DNA from: an uncultured Caryophanales bacterium | GTDB lineage: Bacteria > Bacillota_I > Bacilli_A > Acholeplasmatales > Anaeroplasmataceae | Direction: 5' to 3' | Assembly (NCBI GenBank): GCA_946407635.1 | Contig: CAMJOZ010000009.1 | Span: 1 to 32,784, forward strand | DNA: 32,784 bases | Shown here: positions 1-9,800 of the stretch, in pieces | Layout: each line of letters opens with the position of its first letter | Numbering within the stretch: position 1 is the stretch's first letter | Notes under the pieces: generated by a model | Database searches by the model: none | The model's input: only the letters and a program-made list of their open reading frames with translations | Told to the model about the DNA's origin: nothing | Position numbers and translations under genes: made by a program

Positions 1-93
1 ATTAGCGGAATTAAGTCATTCATTCTTATTAATTGAAATTTTCAACTATTTACAGCGGAATTTACTTTTTCAATTAACATCATTTGCATATTT

Positions 94-2289
94 TTATAAT
101 ATATTTTTTGATATTTTTAACTCATTTGAATCAATTTTATCTTCAAAATCCTCAAGCTTAAATGGTTTGCCAAACAAATATCCTTGTAATCTTCCACATC
201 CAATTTTTTCCAAAAATTCTGCTTGTTCTTTAGTTTCAACACCTTCGGTTAAAGTTTTCATATTTAATCTATCAGCTAATTGAACAATACAATCTAAAAT
301 ATCTTTTGTCTTATCATTTGATTCAAAATTAGATAAGAATTTCATATCAATTTTTATAACATCAAAATCATAATCCTTTAAAACATTTAAAGATGAATAT
401 CCACTACCAAAATCATCAAGCCAAATTGAATATCCTTCTTCTTTTAATCTACTAATTGTTTTATTTAAATGATCTACTGTATCAGAAATAGCACTTTCTG
501 TTATTTCAATATGTAAATATTTTTTGTCAATATTATATTTAGTTAGGTTATATTCAAGTACACTTATAACATCCATTAATTCGAAATCAAGTCTAGAAAA
601 ATTGACAGAAATAGGAACAATTTCTCTTCCCTTATCTAAAGCTTCTCTCATATTCTTGCAAACAGACTCAATAATACAATAATCTAATTTATGAATTAAT
701 CTAGTTTCTTCAAGTACAGGAATAAAATCTGCAGGTGATAAAAATCCATATTCAGGATCAATCCATCTAGCTAACGCTTCTGCGCCACACAATTCTTTTG
801 AATCACTCCATACCACAGGCTGATAATAAGGTACAATCCAACCATTTTCAACAGCCTTATCTATATTATTTACAATATATTGACGCTTATTAACCTTTTC
901 ATGAAGCGTATTATCATATTCCATATAATCAACTTCAGTTTTTCTTTTAATCATTCCACAAGCATATCTTGCTTTATCGATTGCTCTATTAGGAGATTCA
1001 TTAGGCTCTGGCTTATATCCACCAACTTTAAGATTAATAAATAAACCACCAGATAATTCTTTAACTATTTCTTTTACTTCTCTAATTTTATATTTATAAG
1101 TATCACAGCTTGTAAATGCAACAAAATGATCATCTGATAATCTTGCAACTAATTCATCATTAAATACTTCATTTAATCTTTTAGAAAAATTAACAATGAA
1201 TTCATCTCCAGTTTCAAAGCCTAATCTATCATTAATAACTCTAAAATTAAATATATTTAAAAATAAATACATTTTGTTTTCATTCTTCTTAGGATTAACA
1301 TCATTATATAACCTAACAACATCAGTTAAATATTTAACATTATATATATCACCTAAATGATCATATATAGCATCATGGATTAATTTTTCATCTTTTTTTG
1401 CTTCGGTGACTCTTTGTTGATACAAGCTTATGGTTACCATACTTAATGCGACAAGTAATGTAATATAATTAATTTCATCAGCCTCTAAAAATGGTCTATC
1501 TCCATATCCCTTAAGCATAAACATAAAGCCAACAAATATAGTTGTTAAAATTAAAATAGAAACAAAAGGCTTCCAGATTAATAAACATGCAACAAATATA
1601 ATCATTGTGAAAAAGCATGTAATCATCTTAACCTTTTCAATATTAATACTTCCATCAGCGTTAAGCTTAGCAGGATTTGCAAAATCTGAATAACCAACCT
1701 TAATACCAAATGATAAACAAATAATTGAATAACAAATAATAACGAGCATTCCTAACCTAGAATTATTTGATTCATGCTTTTTCCAATATAAAGTGTGATA
1801 TGAAATACTCACTCCAAGTAAAGGCATTGAAAAAAATACAGTTAAAGTTGTTATACTATTAACAACCTGCTTAGTACCATCAAAACTTAAATGTTCTAAA
1901 AATAACAAAAATGGCCATACAAAACATATTCCAGATATAACTAAATTTGTTATAAAAGTACCTTTATTGAATATATTTTTATAAAAAGTTATTCCAAAAA
2001 ATAATACTGCAACAGAACTAATTATAAAAAGTACATATAATCCAATACTAGAATATAATAAATCAAAATTGGAACTGTAATTAGCCCCGTATGAAGACCA
2101 ATTAGGAACTACATATTTATTAACATTTCTAATAATCATCCATATTTCTAGGGCTATAACAATAAAAGCCATATAAATAGAGCTTCTAATATTGGCTTCA
2201 TTTATATAATTATTAACATATTTAGAATTTTTTCTTAATCCAAATATATTACGAAAACCTTCCCAAGCTCTTGTAAGATAATATGACAT
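94..2289 (-). CDS. Membrane GGDEF-EAL protein, predicted c-di-GMP phosphodiesterase
   Basis: Predicted integral-membrane c-di-GMP phosphodiesterase of 731 residues. Hydrophobic membrane segments fill roughly residues 35-295 (about seven or eight helices, starting near 38-55, 78-100 and 112-131), followed by a GGDEF-like domain (about 305-460) and an EAL domain (about 478-725). The GGDEF signature is replaced by SDDHF at 385-389, so cyclase activity is not expected; the upstream ND..G..TGDEF stretch at 353-364 belongs to the fold, not the active site. The EAL domain keeps the catalytic set: E504-A-L, N563, E595/E598, D625-D626, K646, E682 and Q702. It should therefore hydrolyse c-di-GMP, perhaps with the degenerate GGDEF acting as a GTP-sensing or structural module (inference). 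ATG start with AAGGAGA spaced well upstream; its own promoter lies at 2335-2363. The membrane input domain matches no family I can name. Confidence 0.93.
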   Translation of the reverse strand: MSYYLTRAWEGFRNIFGLRKNSKYVNNYINEANIRSSIYMAFIVIALEIWMIIRNVNKYVVPNWSSYGANYSSNFDLLYSSIGLYVLFIISSVAVLFFGITFYKNIFNKGTFITNLVISGICFVWPFLLFLEHLSFDGTKQVVNSITTLTVFFSMPLLGVSISYHTLYWKKHESNNSRLGMLVIICYSIICLSFGIKVGYSDFANPAKLNADGSINIEKVKMITCFFTMIIFVACLLIWKPFVSILILTTIFVGFMFMLKGYGDRPFLEADEINYITLLVALSMVTISLYQQRVTEAKKDEKLIHDAIYDHLGDIYNVKYLTDVVRLYNDVNPKKNENKMYLFLNIFNFRVINDRLGFETGDEFIVNFSKRLNEVFNDELVARLSDDHFVAFTSCDTYKYKIREVKEIVKELSGGLFINLKVGGYKPEPNESPNRAIDKARYACGMIKRKTEVDYMEYDNTLHEKVNKRQYIVNNIDKAVENGWIVPYYQPVVWSDSKELCGAEALARWIDPEYGFLSPADFIPVLEETRLIHKLDYCIIESVCKNMREALDKGREIVPISVNFSRLDFELMDVISVLEYNLTKYNIDKKYLHIEITESAISDTVDHLNKTISRLKEEGYSIWLDDFGSGYSSLNVLKDYDFDVIKIDMKFLSNFESNDKTKDILDCIVQLADRLNMKTLTEGVETKEQAEFLEKIGCGRLQGYLFGKPFKLEDFEDKIDSNELKISKNIL

Positions 2290-2334
2290 AATTAAAATCT
2301 CCTTACACTTAATGAATCGCTAATCATATCTATA

Positions 2335-2363
2335 ATTATAATACTATTAAAGTATTATTTCAA
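2335..2363 (-). promoter_or_regulatory. Sigma-A-type promoter of the GGDEF-EAL gene
   Basis: On the minus strand, TTGAAA (2358-2363) is followed after exactly 17 bases by TATAAT (2335-2340). This predicts a start site near 2328 and a leader of about 40 nt before the ATG at 2289. Confidence 0.75.
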
Positions 2364-2380
2364 TTGAAATACATAAAGAA

Positions 2381-2406
2381 AAAATAACCAAAAATCTGGT
2401 TATTTT
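2381..2406 (-). terminator. Intrinsic terminator after the SGNH-like gene
   Basis: Perfect 10-bp stem AAAATAACCA (2381-2390) / TGGTTATTTT (2397-2406) with a 6-nt loop. Read on the minus strand it is followed by a T-rich tract. It overlaps the TAA stop of the SGNH-like gene and separates that gene from the GGDEF-EAL promoter. Confidence 0.8.
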
Positions 2407-2870
2407 GCTAAATTAAAATTAAAATTATTTATATTATTATCTAAAACTACAAATTCTTCACTTAAAGAATCAGAAGCTTTATATTTATTTCTTAATTCAT
2501 TAATAATTTTATTAAATTCTAAAACTCTTAAATCATAACAATTATCAATATTTAATAAAACTGTTTTAATATTATTGTTTTTTAGTAATTCTAAAATGAA
2601 AACTAAATTTTCTTTAAATTCTTCATTTGAATAAAGTGAGATATCCGCAAGTCCAAGCTTAATTATGCATTTTGAATATTTATATTTTTCAAGAAAAACA
2701 CTTAAAAAATTGAATATTTTTTTAGATGTTAGGTTACAATTAGAGAAATTATCAACAATATAATTATTAAATAAATCACTTAAATAAGCTTTATTTACAT
2801 AATATTTTCCAGCTTCATATACTTCTCTTTGAAAATCATTATTACCAAAAATTATTATTCTATTATTCAT
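2400..2870 (-). CDS. Small SGNH/GDSL-hydrolase-like protein lacking catalytic residues
   Basis: A 156-residue protein with the outline of an SGNH (GDSL) hydrolase. A first strand ends in FGNND (8-12), where the active GDS motif should be. A segment near 37-52 resembles block II. Strand-plus-GLAD (73-76) sits where block III (GxND) is expected. Alternating strands and helices follow (81-95, 103-108, 117-130). The nucleophilic Ser is replaced by Asn, and the C-terminal DxxH block is absent, so hydrolase activity is unlikely. No signal peptide or membrane segment is visible. The ATG start has a GAGGTGG site 7 nt upstream and a near-consensus promoter, so the gene looks expressed rather than decayed. 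It diverges from the DUF1836 gene. The family assignment rests on motif pattern only and the function is unknown. Confidence 0.72.
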   Translation of the reverse strand: MNNRIIIFGNNDFQREVYEAGKYYVNKAYLSDLFNNYIVDNFSNCNLTSKKIFNFLSVFLEKYKYSKCIIKLGLADISLYSNEEFKENLVFILELLKNNNIKTVLLNIDNCYDLRVLEFNKIINELRNKYKASDSLSEEFVVLDNNINNFNFNLAK

Positions 2871-2917
2871 AACTCATCCACCTCGATATGAAATTACCTC
2901 ATCTAGTTTTCAATACT

Positions 2918-2946
2918 AGTATATATCAAACTATAAAACTTGTCAA
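2918..2946 (-). promoter_or_regulatory. Near-consensus promoter of the SGNH-like gene
   Basis: Minus strand TTGACA (2941-2946), a 17-base spacer, then TATACT (2918-2923). A short inverted repeat CTAGT/ACTAG (2903-2919) spans the region just downstream of the -10 element and could be an operator, though five-base arms are weak evidence. Confidence 0.78.
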
Positions 2947-2974
2947 TTGATTTTAATTAAATAAATTGTAATAT
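2947..2974 (+). promoter_or_regulatory. Possible promoter of the DUF1836 gene
   Basis: Plus strand TTGATT (2947-2952), 16-base spacer, TAATAT (2969-2974). The region is very AT-rich, so other placements are possible; a promoter is needed here because the gene is divergent from its upstream neighbour. Confidence 0.35.
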
Positions 2975-3017
2975 TTAAAATTTTATGATAGAATTTTAAT
3001 AAATGGAGGATTGAATC

Positions 3018-3644
3018 ATGGAATCAATAAAAAAATCTTTAGAAAATTGGCTAAACGAGTTAAGTAATTTCAGCTTTAAATCTTTTGAAAACTTACCAGA
3101 TATTGAATTATATATGGATCAAGTTGTTACATTCTTAGAAAAACAATTATATATATTTCAAACATCAACTTTAGATAAGCAAATTACTTCTTCTATGATT
3201 AATAATTATGTTAAAGGTGAGGTTTTACCTGCTCCAAAAAACAAAAAATATTCTAAAGAGCATTTAGCATTAATCGAAGAAATTTGTACATTAAAACAAG
3301 TTTTATCAATCGCTGATGTAAAACAAATTCTTGATAAATGTTATAAGGATACAGAAGAAAAAGATAAAGTATTCAATCATTTTAATGAAATAAATTATAA
3401 TAAAACTACTTCTATTGTTGAAGAAACATTTAAGAATTTAAATGATGTTGATGATAATGATTCTAATGCATTAACAAATATAGCTTTAGAATTTGCAATC
3501 ACTGCAAATACATATATTAATATTGCAAAAAGAATTCTATTCTTAGCTAGAGCTTATGAAAAAATAGAAAATACCAAAAACGAAAAGAAAAAAGAAAAGC
3601 TAATTGAAGAAGCTCAAATTGAAGATAAAAAAGATGAAGAATAA
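3018..3644 (+). CDS. DUF1836 family protein (MerR-like HTH, putative regulator)
   Basis: A 208-residue cytosolic protein of the DUF1836 family, found in Firmicutes and thought to be transcriptional regulators with a MerR-like helix-turn-helix. Recognisable family segments are LPDIELYMDQV (26-36), MINNYVKG (60-67), KKYSKEHLALI (76-86) and LKQVLSI (92-98). The C-terminal half is helical and ends in a Lys/Glu-rich tail (about 182-208). The ATG has GGAGGA 7-8 nt upstream (3005-3010). It stands alone on the plus strand, divergent from the SGNH-like gene and convergent with proC. Its targets cannot be read from the sequence; the divergent neighbour is the obvious candidate (inference). Confidence 0.85.
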   Translation: MESIKKSLENWLNELSNFSFKSFENLPDIELYMDQVVTFLEKQLYIFQTSTLDKQITSSMINNYVKGEVLPAPKNKKYSKEHLALIEEICTLKQVLSIADVKQILDKCYKDTEEKDKVFNHFNEINYNKTTSIVEETFKNLNDVDDNDSNALTNIALEFAITANTYINIAKRILFLARAYEKIENTKNEKKKEKLIEEAQIEDKKDEE

Positions 3645-3676
3645 AAAAGATGGACTTTAGTCCATCCTATTTTTTT
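3643..3676. terminator. Bidirectional terminator between the DUF1836 gene and proC
   Basis: Stem GATGGACT (3649-3656) / AGTCCATC (3659-3666), flanked by an A6 run on the left and a T-rich run on the right. It can therefore end transcription from both sides. It touches the stop codons of both convergent genes. Confidence 0.88.
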
Positions 3677-4466
3677 ACTTCTTTGATAATTCAATACTTC
3701 TATTTACACAAGCATCATAACATTCATAAATAGCCTTTTCAAAATCATTATCATAAAGCTTATTTAATCCTGCAATAGTTGTTCCACCCTTTGAGCAAAC
3801 ATTATCAATTAAGGTTTGAATATCATCTTTAGATTCTAAATATAAATAAGCACTTGATATAACTGAATTTGCACATAAGCCTTTGGCAGTTTCTTTATCA
3901 ATACCATATGATACTGCTTTATCAACAAATGCCTTCATAAATAAATCTATATATGCTGGCATTGAACCATTTAATGGTAATGTTTGATCCATGAAATCTT
4001 CTGTAATCTTATATGCAACACCAATACTATTAAAAATATTAACAACAATATTCTCTAATTCTTTATTTTCTTTATTTAAAGCATATGTAGATACAGCCTT
4101 ACCAATTAATGCTGGAGTATTAGGCATAATTCTAGCAATATTCGCACCATTAAATATATTCTCAATAGTTTCAATTTTGATTCCAGCCATTATTGAAATT
4201 ATTTTTTTATCTTTAAAATCATTATTTAAAGGTTTAATCTCTGCATTAAAAACTTGTGGCTTAACTGATAATAAAATAGTTTCTACATTATTAAATAATT
4301 CATTATAATCAAGAGTGTAATTAAATCCTTTATCCTTATAATCATTTAAATTATCTGGATGTAAGCATAAAAATATATCTTCTTTTTTATAAACATTCTT
4401 TTTTAAAATACCATTCAATATACTAGAACCCATCTTACCAAGTCCTAAAATACCTAATTTATACAT
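3675..4466 (-). CDS. proC: Pyrroline-5-carboxylate reductase
   Basis: Catalyses the last step of proline synthesis, NAD(P)H-dependent reduction of 1-pyrroline-5-carboxylate to L-proline, in the cytosol. It is 263 residues long, normal for ProC. An N-terminal Rossmann motif GLGKMG (8-13), the conserved RIMPNTPA (112-119), GSMPAY (167-172) and the C-terminal P5CR signature SKGGTTIAGL (225-234) are all present. The ATG overlaps the proA stop codon by one base (TAATG), indicating translational coupling. It is the last gene of the rdgB-to-proC run and ends at a bidirectional terminator. Confidence 0.96.
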   Translation of the reverse strand: MYKLGILGLGKMGSSILNGILKKNVYKKEDIFLCLHPDNLNDYKDKGFNYTLDYNELFNNVETILLSVKPQVFNAEIKPLNNDFKDKKIISIMAGIKIETIENIFNGANIARIMPNTPALIGKAVSTYALNKENKELENIVVNIFNSIGVAYKITEDFMDQTLPLNGSMPAYIDLFMKAFVDKAVSYGIDKETAKGLCANSVISSAYLYLESKDDIQTLIDNVCSKGGTTIAGLNKLYDNDFEKAIYECYDACVNRSIELSKK

Positions 4467-5695
4467 TATCTTATTTCTCCATTTCCTGAAATAATATATT
4501 TGTAAGTTGTAATTTCTTTTATACCCATAGGTCCTCTTGCATGTAATTTAGTTGTAGAAATACCTATTTCAGCACCAAATCCGAAGCAACCACCATCAGT
4601 AAATCTAGTTGAAGCATTATGATATACACACGCAGAATCAATTTCCTTAAAGAATTGATTTTTAGCATTAGTATCAGATGTTATGATAGCTTCACTATGC
4701 TTAGTTGAATGGCTATTTATAAATGAAATAGCTTCATTAATATCAGAAACAACCTTTATCGCAACAATATAATCATTATATTCTTGATAATAATCTTCTT
4801 CTGTTGCCTTATTAACATTGATTATTTCTAATACTTCATCGTCTCCACGCATTTCAATATTTAATTTAGAAAATTCTTCATATAGTCTAGGTAAGAATTT
4901 ATCCTTAATATTTCTATCAACAACTATATTTTCTATTGCGTTACATACGCTAGGGCGTTGATATTTAGCATTTATAGCAATCTTAATTGCCATTTCAATA
5001 TCTGCCTTTTCATGAACATATAAATGGCAATTTCCCGCACCAGTTTCAATAAATGGTACCTTAGCGTTTTGACAAATATAATTAATAAGATTTTTAGATC
5101 CTCTAGGAATCAATAAATCAATATATTCTTTTTTAGTTATTAATAAATTCGTATCTTCTCTACTTGTTGATTCAATTAATGTAATAACATTAGGATCAAT
5201 AATATCCTTTATAGCATTCTTCATTGTATCAACTATTGCCTTATTTGTATTAATAGCTTCTTTTCCACCCTTTAATACACAAGCTGAACCAGCCTTAAGT
5301 GTTAAAATTGAAATGTCAAATGCTACATTTGGTCTAGATTCAAAAATTGCACAAATAACACCAAATGGAACTCTAATTTTTTTAATATTTAAACCATTAG
5401 AAGTTTTATATTCTTCAATTATTTCACCTACAGGTGATTTTAATTTAATTAATTCAAAGGCTGAATCATATAAATCCTTAATTCTTTTTTCAGTTAAGGT
5501 TAATCTTTCAATCATTGATTCCTTTAAGCCATTCTTTTTAGCATTTTCAATATCAATTTTATTAGCTTCTAAAATAGCTTTAGAATTAGCTAAAACAGCT
5601 TCTGCCATTTTAATAATTAATTTATTTTTACCATCATCATCTAATTTATCCAATAAAAATGAGGCTTCCTTACATTTTTTTAATATCTCATCCAT
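4466..5695 (-). CDS. proA: Gamma-glutamyl phosphate reductase (glutamate-5-semialdehyde dehydrogenase)
   Basis: Second step of proline synthesis: NADPH-dependent reduction of glutamyl-5-phosphate to glutamate-5-semialdehyde, which cyclises to the ProC substrate. It is 409 residues, typical for ProA, with an aldehyde-dehydrogenase fold. Visible hallmarks are ESRPNVAFD (119-127), the VPFIETGAGNCH segment (213-224), the catalytic cysteine C251 in PSVCNAIE, and the C-terminal family signature with DGGCFGFGAEIG and KLHARGPMG. The ATG has AGGTGATT just upstream, eight bases after the proB TAG stop. ProB and ProA usually act as a complex that channels the labile acyl phosphate, consistent with the tight gene coupling. 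Confidence 0.97.
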   Translation of the reverse strand: MDEILKKCKEASFLLDKLDDDGKNKLIIKMAEAVLANSKAILEANKIDIENAKKNGLKESMIERLTLTEKRIKDLYDSAFELIKLKSPVGEIIEEYKTSNGLNIKKIRVPFGVICAIFESRPNVAFDISILTLKAGSACVLKGGKEAINTNKAIVDTMKNAIKDIIDPNVITLIESTSREDTNLLITKKEYIDLLIPRGSKNLINYICQNAKVPFIETGAGNCHLYVHEKADIEMAIKIAINAKYQRPSVCNAIENIVVDRNIKDKFLPRLYEEFSKLNIEMRGDDEVLEIINVNKATEEDYYQEYNDYIVAIKVVSDINEAISFINSHSTKHSEAIITSDTNAKNQFFKEIDSACVYHNASTRFTDGGCFGFGAEIGISTTKLHARGPMGIKEITTYKYIISGNGEIR

Positions 5696-5703
5696 ATAAT
5701 CAC

Positions 5704-6819
5704 CTACAAAATAACTAAATCATTTGCGTGAATAATTTCTTTTTTAGCCAAATGATTTAATACACTTTCATATTCTTTAGTATTTAAACCCTTAATTTTA
5801 TCTATTTCGTTACTAGAAAAATTAGTAATACCTTTAGCAATCTTTTTACCACTTTCATCTAATACATCAATTATAGATCCTCTTAAGAATTCTCCTGTAA
5901 CTCTAGTTACACCCTTGGCTAATATAGATACCTTTTTTTCACTTAATTTATTGATTAAGCCTTTATCAAGGATAATTGCGCCACATGAATTAGTACTATA
6001 AATTAGCCAGTGATCTCTTGTTGTAATTCCTATTTCATTTTTCTTAAATAAAGTACCAATTACATCACCATTAATAATATCTAAAATATTACTAATTCTA
6101 TTAGAATTACAAATAATCATATCAACCTTAGCGCTTGTCGCAATCTTGGCAGCTGTTATTTTAGTAATCATACCACCAGTACCTACATTAGTTGATGAAT
6201 CAGAAACCATAGAATTTAATTCTTCTGTTATTTCTGATATTTCATTTATTAATTTAGCATCTTGATATAATTTAGGGTTTTTATCATATAAACCATCAAT
6301 ATCAGAAAATAAAATTAATAAATCAGCTTTAACAATTGGAGCGATCATTGAAGCTAATGTGTCATTATCTCCAACCTTAATTTCATCAACAGCTAACGCA
6401 TCATTTTCATTAATAATAGGAATAATTTTTTGTTTAAACATCTCATCAAGAGTATTAGTTAAATATAGCATTCTTTTTCTAACCTGGAAGTCATCATGAT
6501 TTACTAAAATCTGACCAACCTTTAAATTATATATTTCAGATGCTTTATTATAAGCTTCCATTAACTTAGCTTGACCTAAAGCTGCACAAGCTTGCTTTAA
6601 AGCCATAACACTTGGCTTTTTTGACATACCTAGTTCATGCATACCTAAGGCAATAGCGCCACTTGTTACTAAAACTACCTCAATACCCTTATCAATAAGA
6701 TTTTTAAAATTCTCCATAACGTTTACTATAACTGGTAAATTTATAGATAAATCCTTATTAACAAGACTTGAAGAACCTATTTTAACAACTACTCTTTTAA
6801 CATTCTTAAAATCTCTCAT
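5704..6819 (-). CDS. proB: Glutamate 5-kinase with C-terminal PUA domain
   Basis: First and normally feedback-controlled step of proline synthesis: ATP-dependent phosphorylation of glutamate. It has 371 residues, the long form with an amino-acid-kinase domain (1-260) and a PUA domain (about 275-371). Kinase landmarks are VVKIGSSSL (11-19), TSGAIALG (52-59), INEND (136-140), GDND (150-153), SDIDGLY (172-178) and GTGGM (213-217). The ATG start has an AAAGGAATG site upstream and lies 17 bases after the stop of the large degenerate GGDEF/EAL gene, so the two are probably co-transcribed. No proline-responsive leader is visible directly upstream. Confidence 0.97.
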   Translation of the reverse strand: MRDFKNVKRVVVKIGSSSLVNKDLSINLPVIVNVMENFKNLIDKGIEVVLVTSGAIALGMHELGMSKKPSVMALKQACAALGQAKLMEAYNKASEIYNLKVGQILVNHDDFQVRKRMLYLTNTLDEMFKQKIIPIINENDALAVDEIKVGDNDTLASMIAPIVKADLLILFSDIDGLYDKNPKLYQDAKLINEISEITEELNSMVSDSSTNVGTGGMITKITAAKIATSAKVDMIICNSNRISNILDIINGDVIGTLFKKNEIGITTRDHWLIYSTNSCGAIILDKGLINKLSEKKVSILAKGVTRVTGEFLRGSIIDVLDESGKKIAKGITNFSSNEIDKIKGLNTKEYESVLNHLAKKEIIHANDLVIL

Positions 6820-6836
6820 AAAAAATCATTCCTTTA

Positions 6837-9800
6837 TTATTTAAAACTTTCAATAATATCTTTAATCCTCTTAACATTTTTATAATAGTTACCATAGATT
6901 AAATCAAAATTATTATTTTTCATATAAATCATATCTTCTTTAGTATTAACATTATTTATAATTATTTCTTTATCATGAAGCTTAACTAGATCATAAATAT
7001 CCTTAATTGAATCTAGTCCACCTAAATTATAATCATAAAATAAATAATCAACAGAATCTAAATAAATATCAAATATATTAGTTGTCGCTATTAAGAAGCC
7101 TAATTGTTTTAGCTCCTTAATATATTTTATATTACACTTATTAAAAATTAATACAATATATTTTGGATTAATTTTATAAAATGTAAGCTGTTTTTTGAAA
7201 AAATTAATATTAAAATCACTAAATAATTCTTCATGAAGTGGTAAATAAAATAATGCATAGCCAATACTATCTTTTAACATTTTTAATTCTTTAAAGGCAT
7301 TTACCATTAAATATTTATCCATTTCTTTAACTAAATTCTTTCTTTTGATAACCTCATACATCTTATCATATTCTATTTCATAGCTATCTAAAGTAAGCTT
7401 TAGCATAAAACCATACAATGATTTATTACTTAAATTAACTATTTGTTGATAACTAATAGCTATTTTACCTTTATCAATTCCTTCAGAAATCGTAGTAACT
7501 AAATTATTATCATAAAATCTCTTTTTAGATAATTCATTATCATAAAAAGCTATATGTGTTTTAATATCATCCATCATCTTAGCATCATTTAAAGCATCAA
7601 GTGCGTAATTTAAAGCCTCATAAGGCTCTTCTATATTAACACCCTTACCTTTTTTATAAACACCAACATTAAATAAGATTTTTAATCTTTTATTTAAATT
7701 ATCTAAATTTTTAGATGCATTAGATAATATTAATACTAATTTAGATTGTAATACTCTTTTATCAATAATATCTTTTGCAAGTAATACAAATCTATCTCTA
7801 TCTAAATGATATAAGCTAAAGCTATATTCACCTGCGATAGCTTCATTTAGTTTTAAGCCTAGTGCGTAAATTAATTGATTAGTAAAATTAATACCATATA
7901 AATCTTCATATAATTTAAAATCAATAACCTCAAGTGAAATAATACTATAATAATCTTCATTTATTATTTCATTAATATCTAATATTAGTTTTAATTCAGT
8001 ATTAACCTTAGATATTGGATTTAAATATGCAATATCTTTTAAATTATTTTTTTCTTCAATATCAGATGTTTTATTTTCTAATATTGATAAAATATAAATA
8101 CTATTATCATATACTAAAGGATACATTGATTCTTTAATATATTTAGTTACACCATCATTAGTTATTGTATAAGTAATTTCATTATCATGTTGATGATTTA
8201 ATGTATCATTATGAATTTGACGATATTTAGCTTGATATTCCTTATCAATCATATAAACATAATCAAGGAACTTCATATCCTCAATCGCACCCGTCATATT
8301 TATTGCATTATCATTAAAATGAATATAATCATTAGCGTATATTTTAATACCATTAGGGAAATTTTCTAATACCTTTAATTTAATTAGATTTTGATATTCT
8401 AATTGATTATTTTTAATTTCCATATTTAATCTAACACTAATAATATTACTTAATAATTTTAATGCTTCATAACATAAATCCTGATTTAAAAAATCTTCAT
8501 AAGAAATAAAAGCTATAGATGCAATAACACCAACATCATTATGTAGTGGCATTGCAAAAGCATTAATATTTTCATCATATTCTAGATTAGTTAAAATATT
8601 TTGATTATATACTCTATCATTTTTATTTAAGAATACTTCTTTATCATTTAAATAAGAAACATAATTAACTGTATTAGTTATTTCATCAATATCAATTAAT
8701 TTATCATATGCTCTTTCTTTTTTATAATGTAAACCTAAATACTTTTTATCATAATAAAGAATATAAGCCTCATCAATCTTATATTCCTTAGTTAATTCTA
8801 TACAAGCATTTCTAAATAATTCTCTAAATTTAGTATCTAAGTTACAGCATGAAATATCTTCAAATATTTTTGAAAGCTTTAAGAAATCTTCACTTATATT
8901 TATATCTATTTTGCCTGAAACTCTATTAATAATTTGTTCATTAACAACCTTAGTTTCAATCTTAGGATTTAATAATCCACCATGAAATTCACTTGATTGT
9001 TGAGGTGAAAAAGATATTTCAGGAATAACAATTTCTTCTTTAATAGGAGTTTTATTATTCTTTTTAGGTTGTGCTTTAACAATTGGCTTTTTTAATTCTT
9101 CTAATTCTTTAATCTTATCATGATATTCTTTAATAGATGAAATAGAATTAATTTTATTATATAAATCTAAAGCTGCGTAGCTAAAATTTATTTCTTCATC
9201 TATATATTTACCAATTAATAAATCTGAATATCTTGATTCAATAATTGAAGCTCTTTTATTATCAGAACATATTAAATATGTCTTTATTAAAATAGTTGCA
9301 CACTTCAAAGAATACTTTGGATCATCATTATTATCAGTTAAGAATTTATTACCTTCATTAATGACATCTATATATTTATTTCTTTCATAATTAATTAAAA
9401 TCTTATTAAAATTAATTTCTTTTAATGATTCAAGTCTTATATTATCTTTATAATAATCCTCTAAAGGCTTTATTATTTCTAAATAATTATCATATTCTTT
9501 ATTATCAAAATATAATCTAGATAATATTTCTTTTGCATAAATTTCTTCTTCTTTAGTAATATCATCATCTAAAAACTTTTTTACTATTTCTAAGGTTTTT
9601 ACCTTATCATCCATTTTAAGGAATAATCTAATTTGATCTTTATAATATTCACTAGATTGAGAAACAGCCAAATAATTCTTTTTAACTGTTATATATTTAA
9701 TTGCTTGATCATATTTATCATTAGTTATTGAAATATCAATAATAACATTACATATTTCGACTATAGATTTTGGTTCTAAATATCTAAATTCTGGAACGAA

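Noticed and set aside
354-2289. Active diguanylate cyclase in the first gene
   Set aside because: The TGDEF string at residues 360-364 is in the conserved helix after ND..G, not at the catalytic turn; the true GGDEF position reads SDDHF.
3991-4308. Open frame antisense to proC
   Set aside because: Lies wholly inside proC with no ribosome site; its hydrophobic composition is the usual by-product of reading an AT-rich gene backwards. The same applies to antisense frames inside proA, ftsY, topA, the DegV gene and the antiporter.
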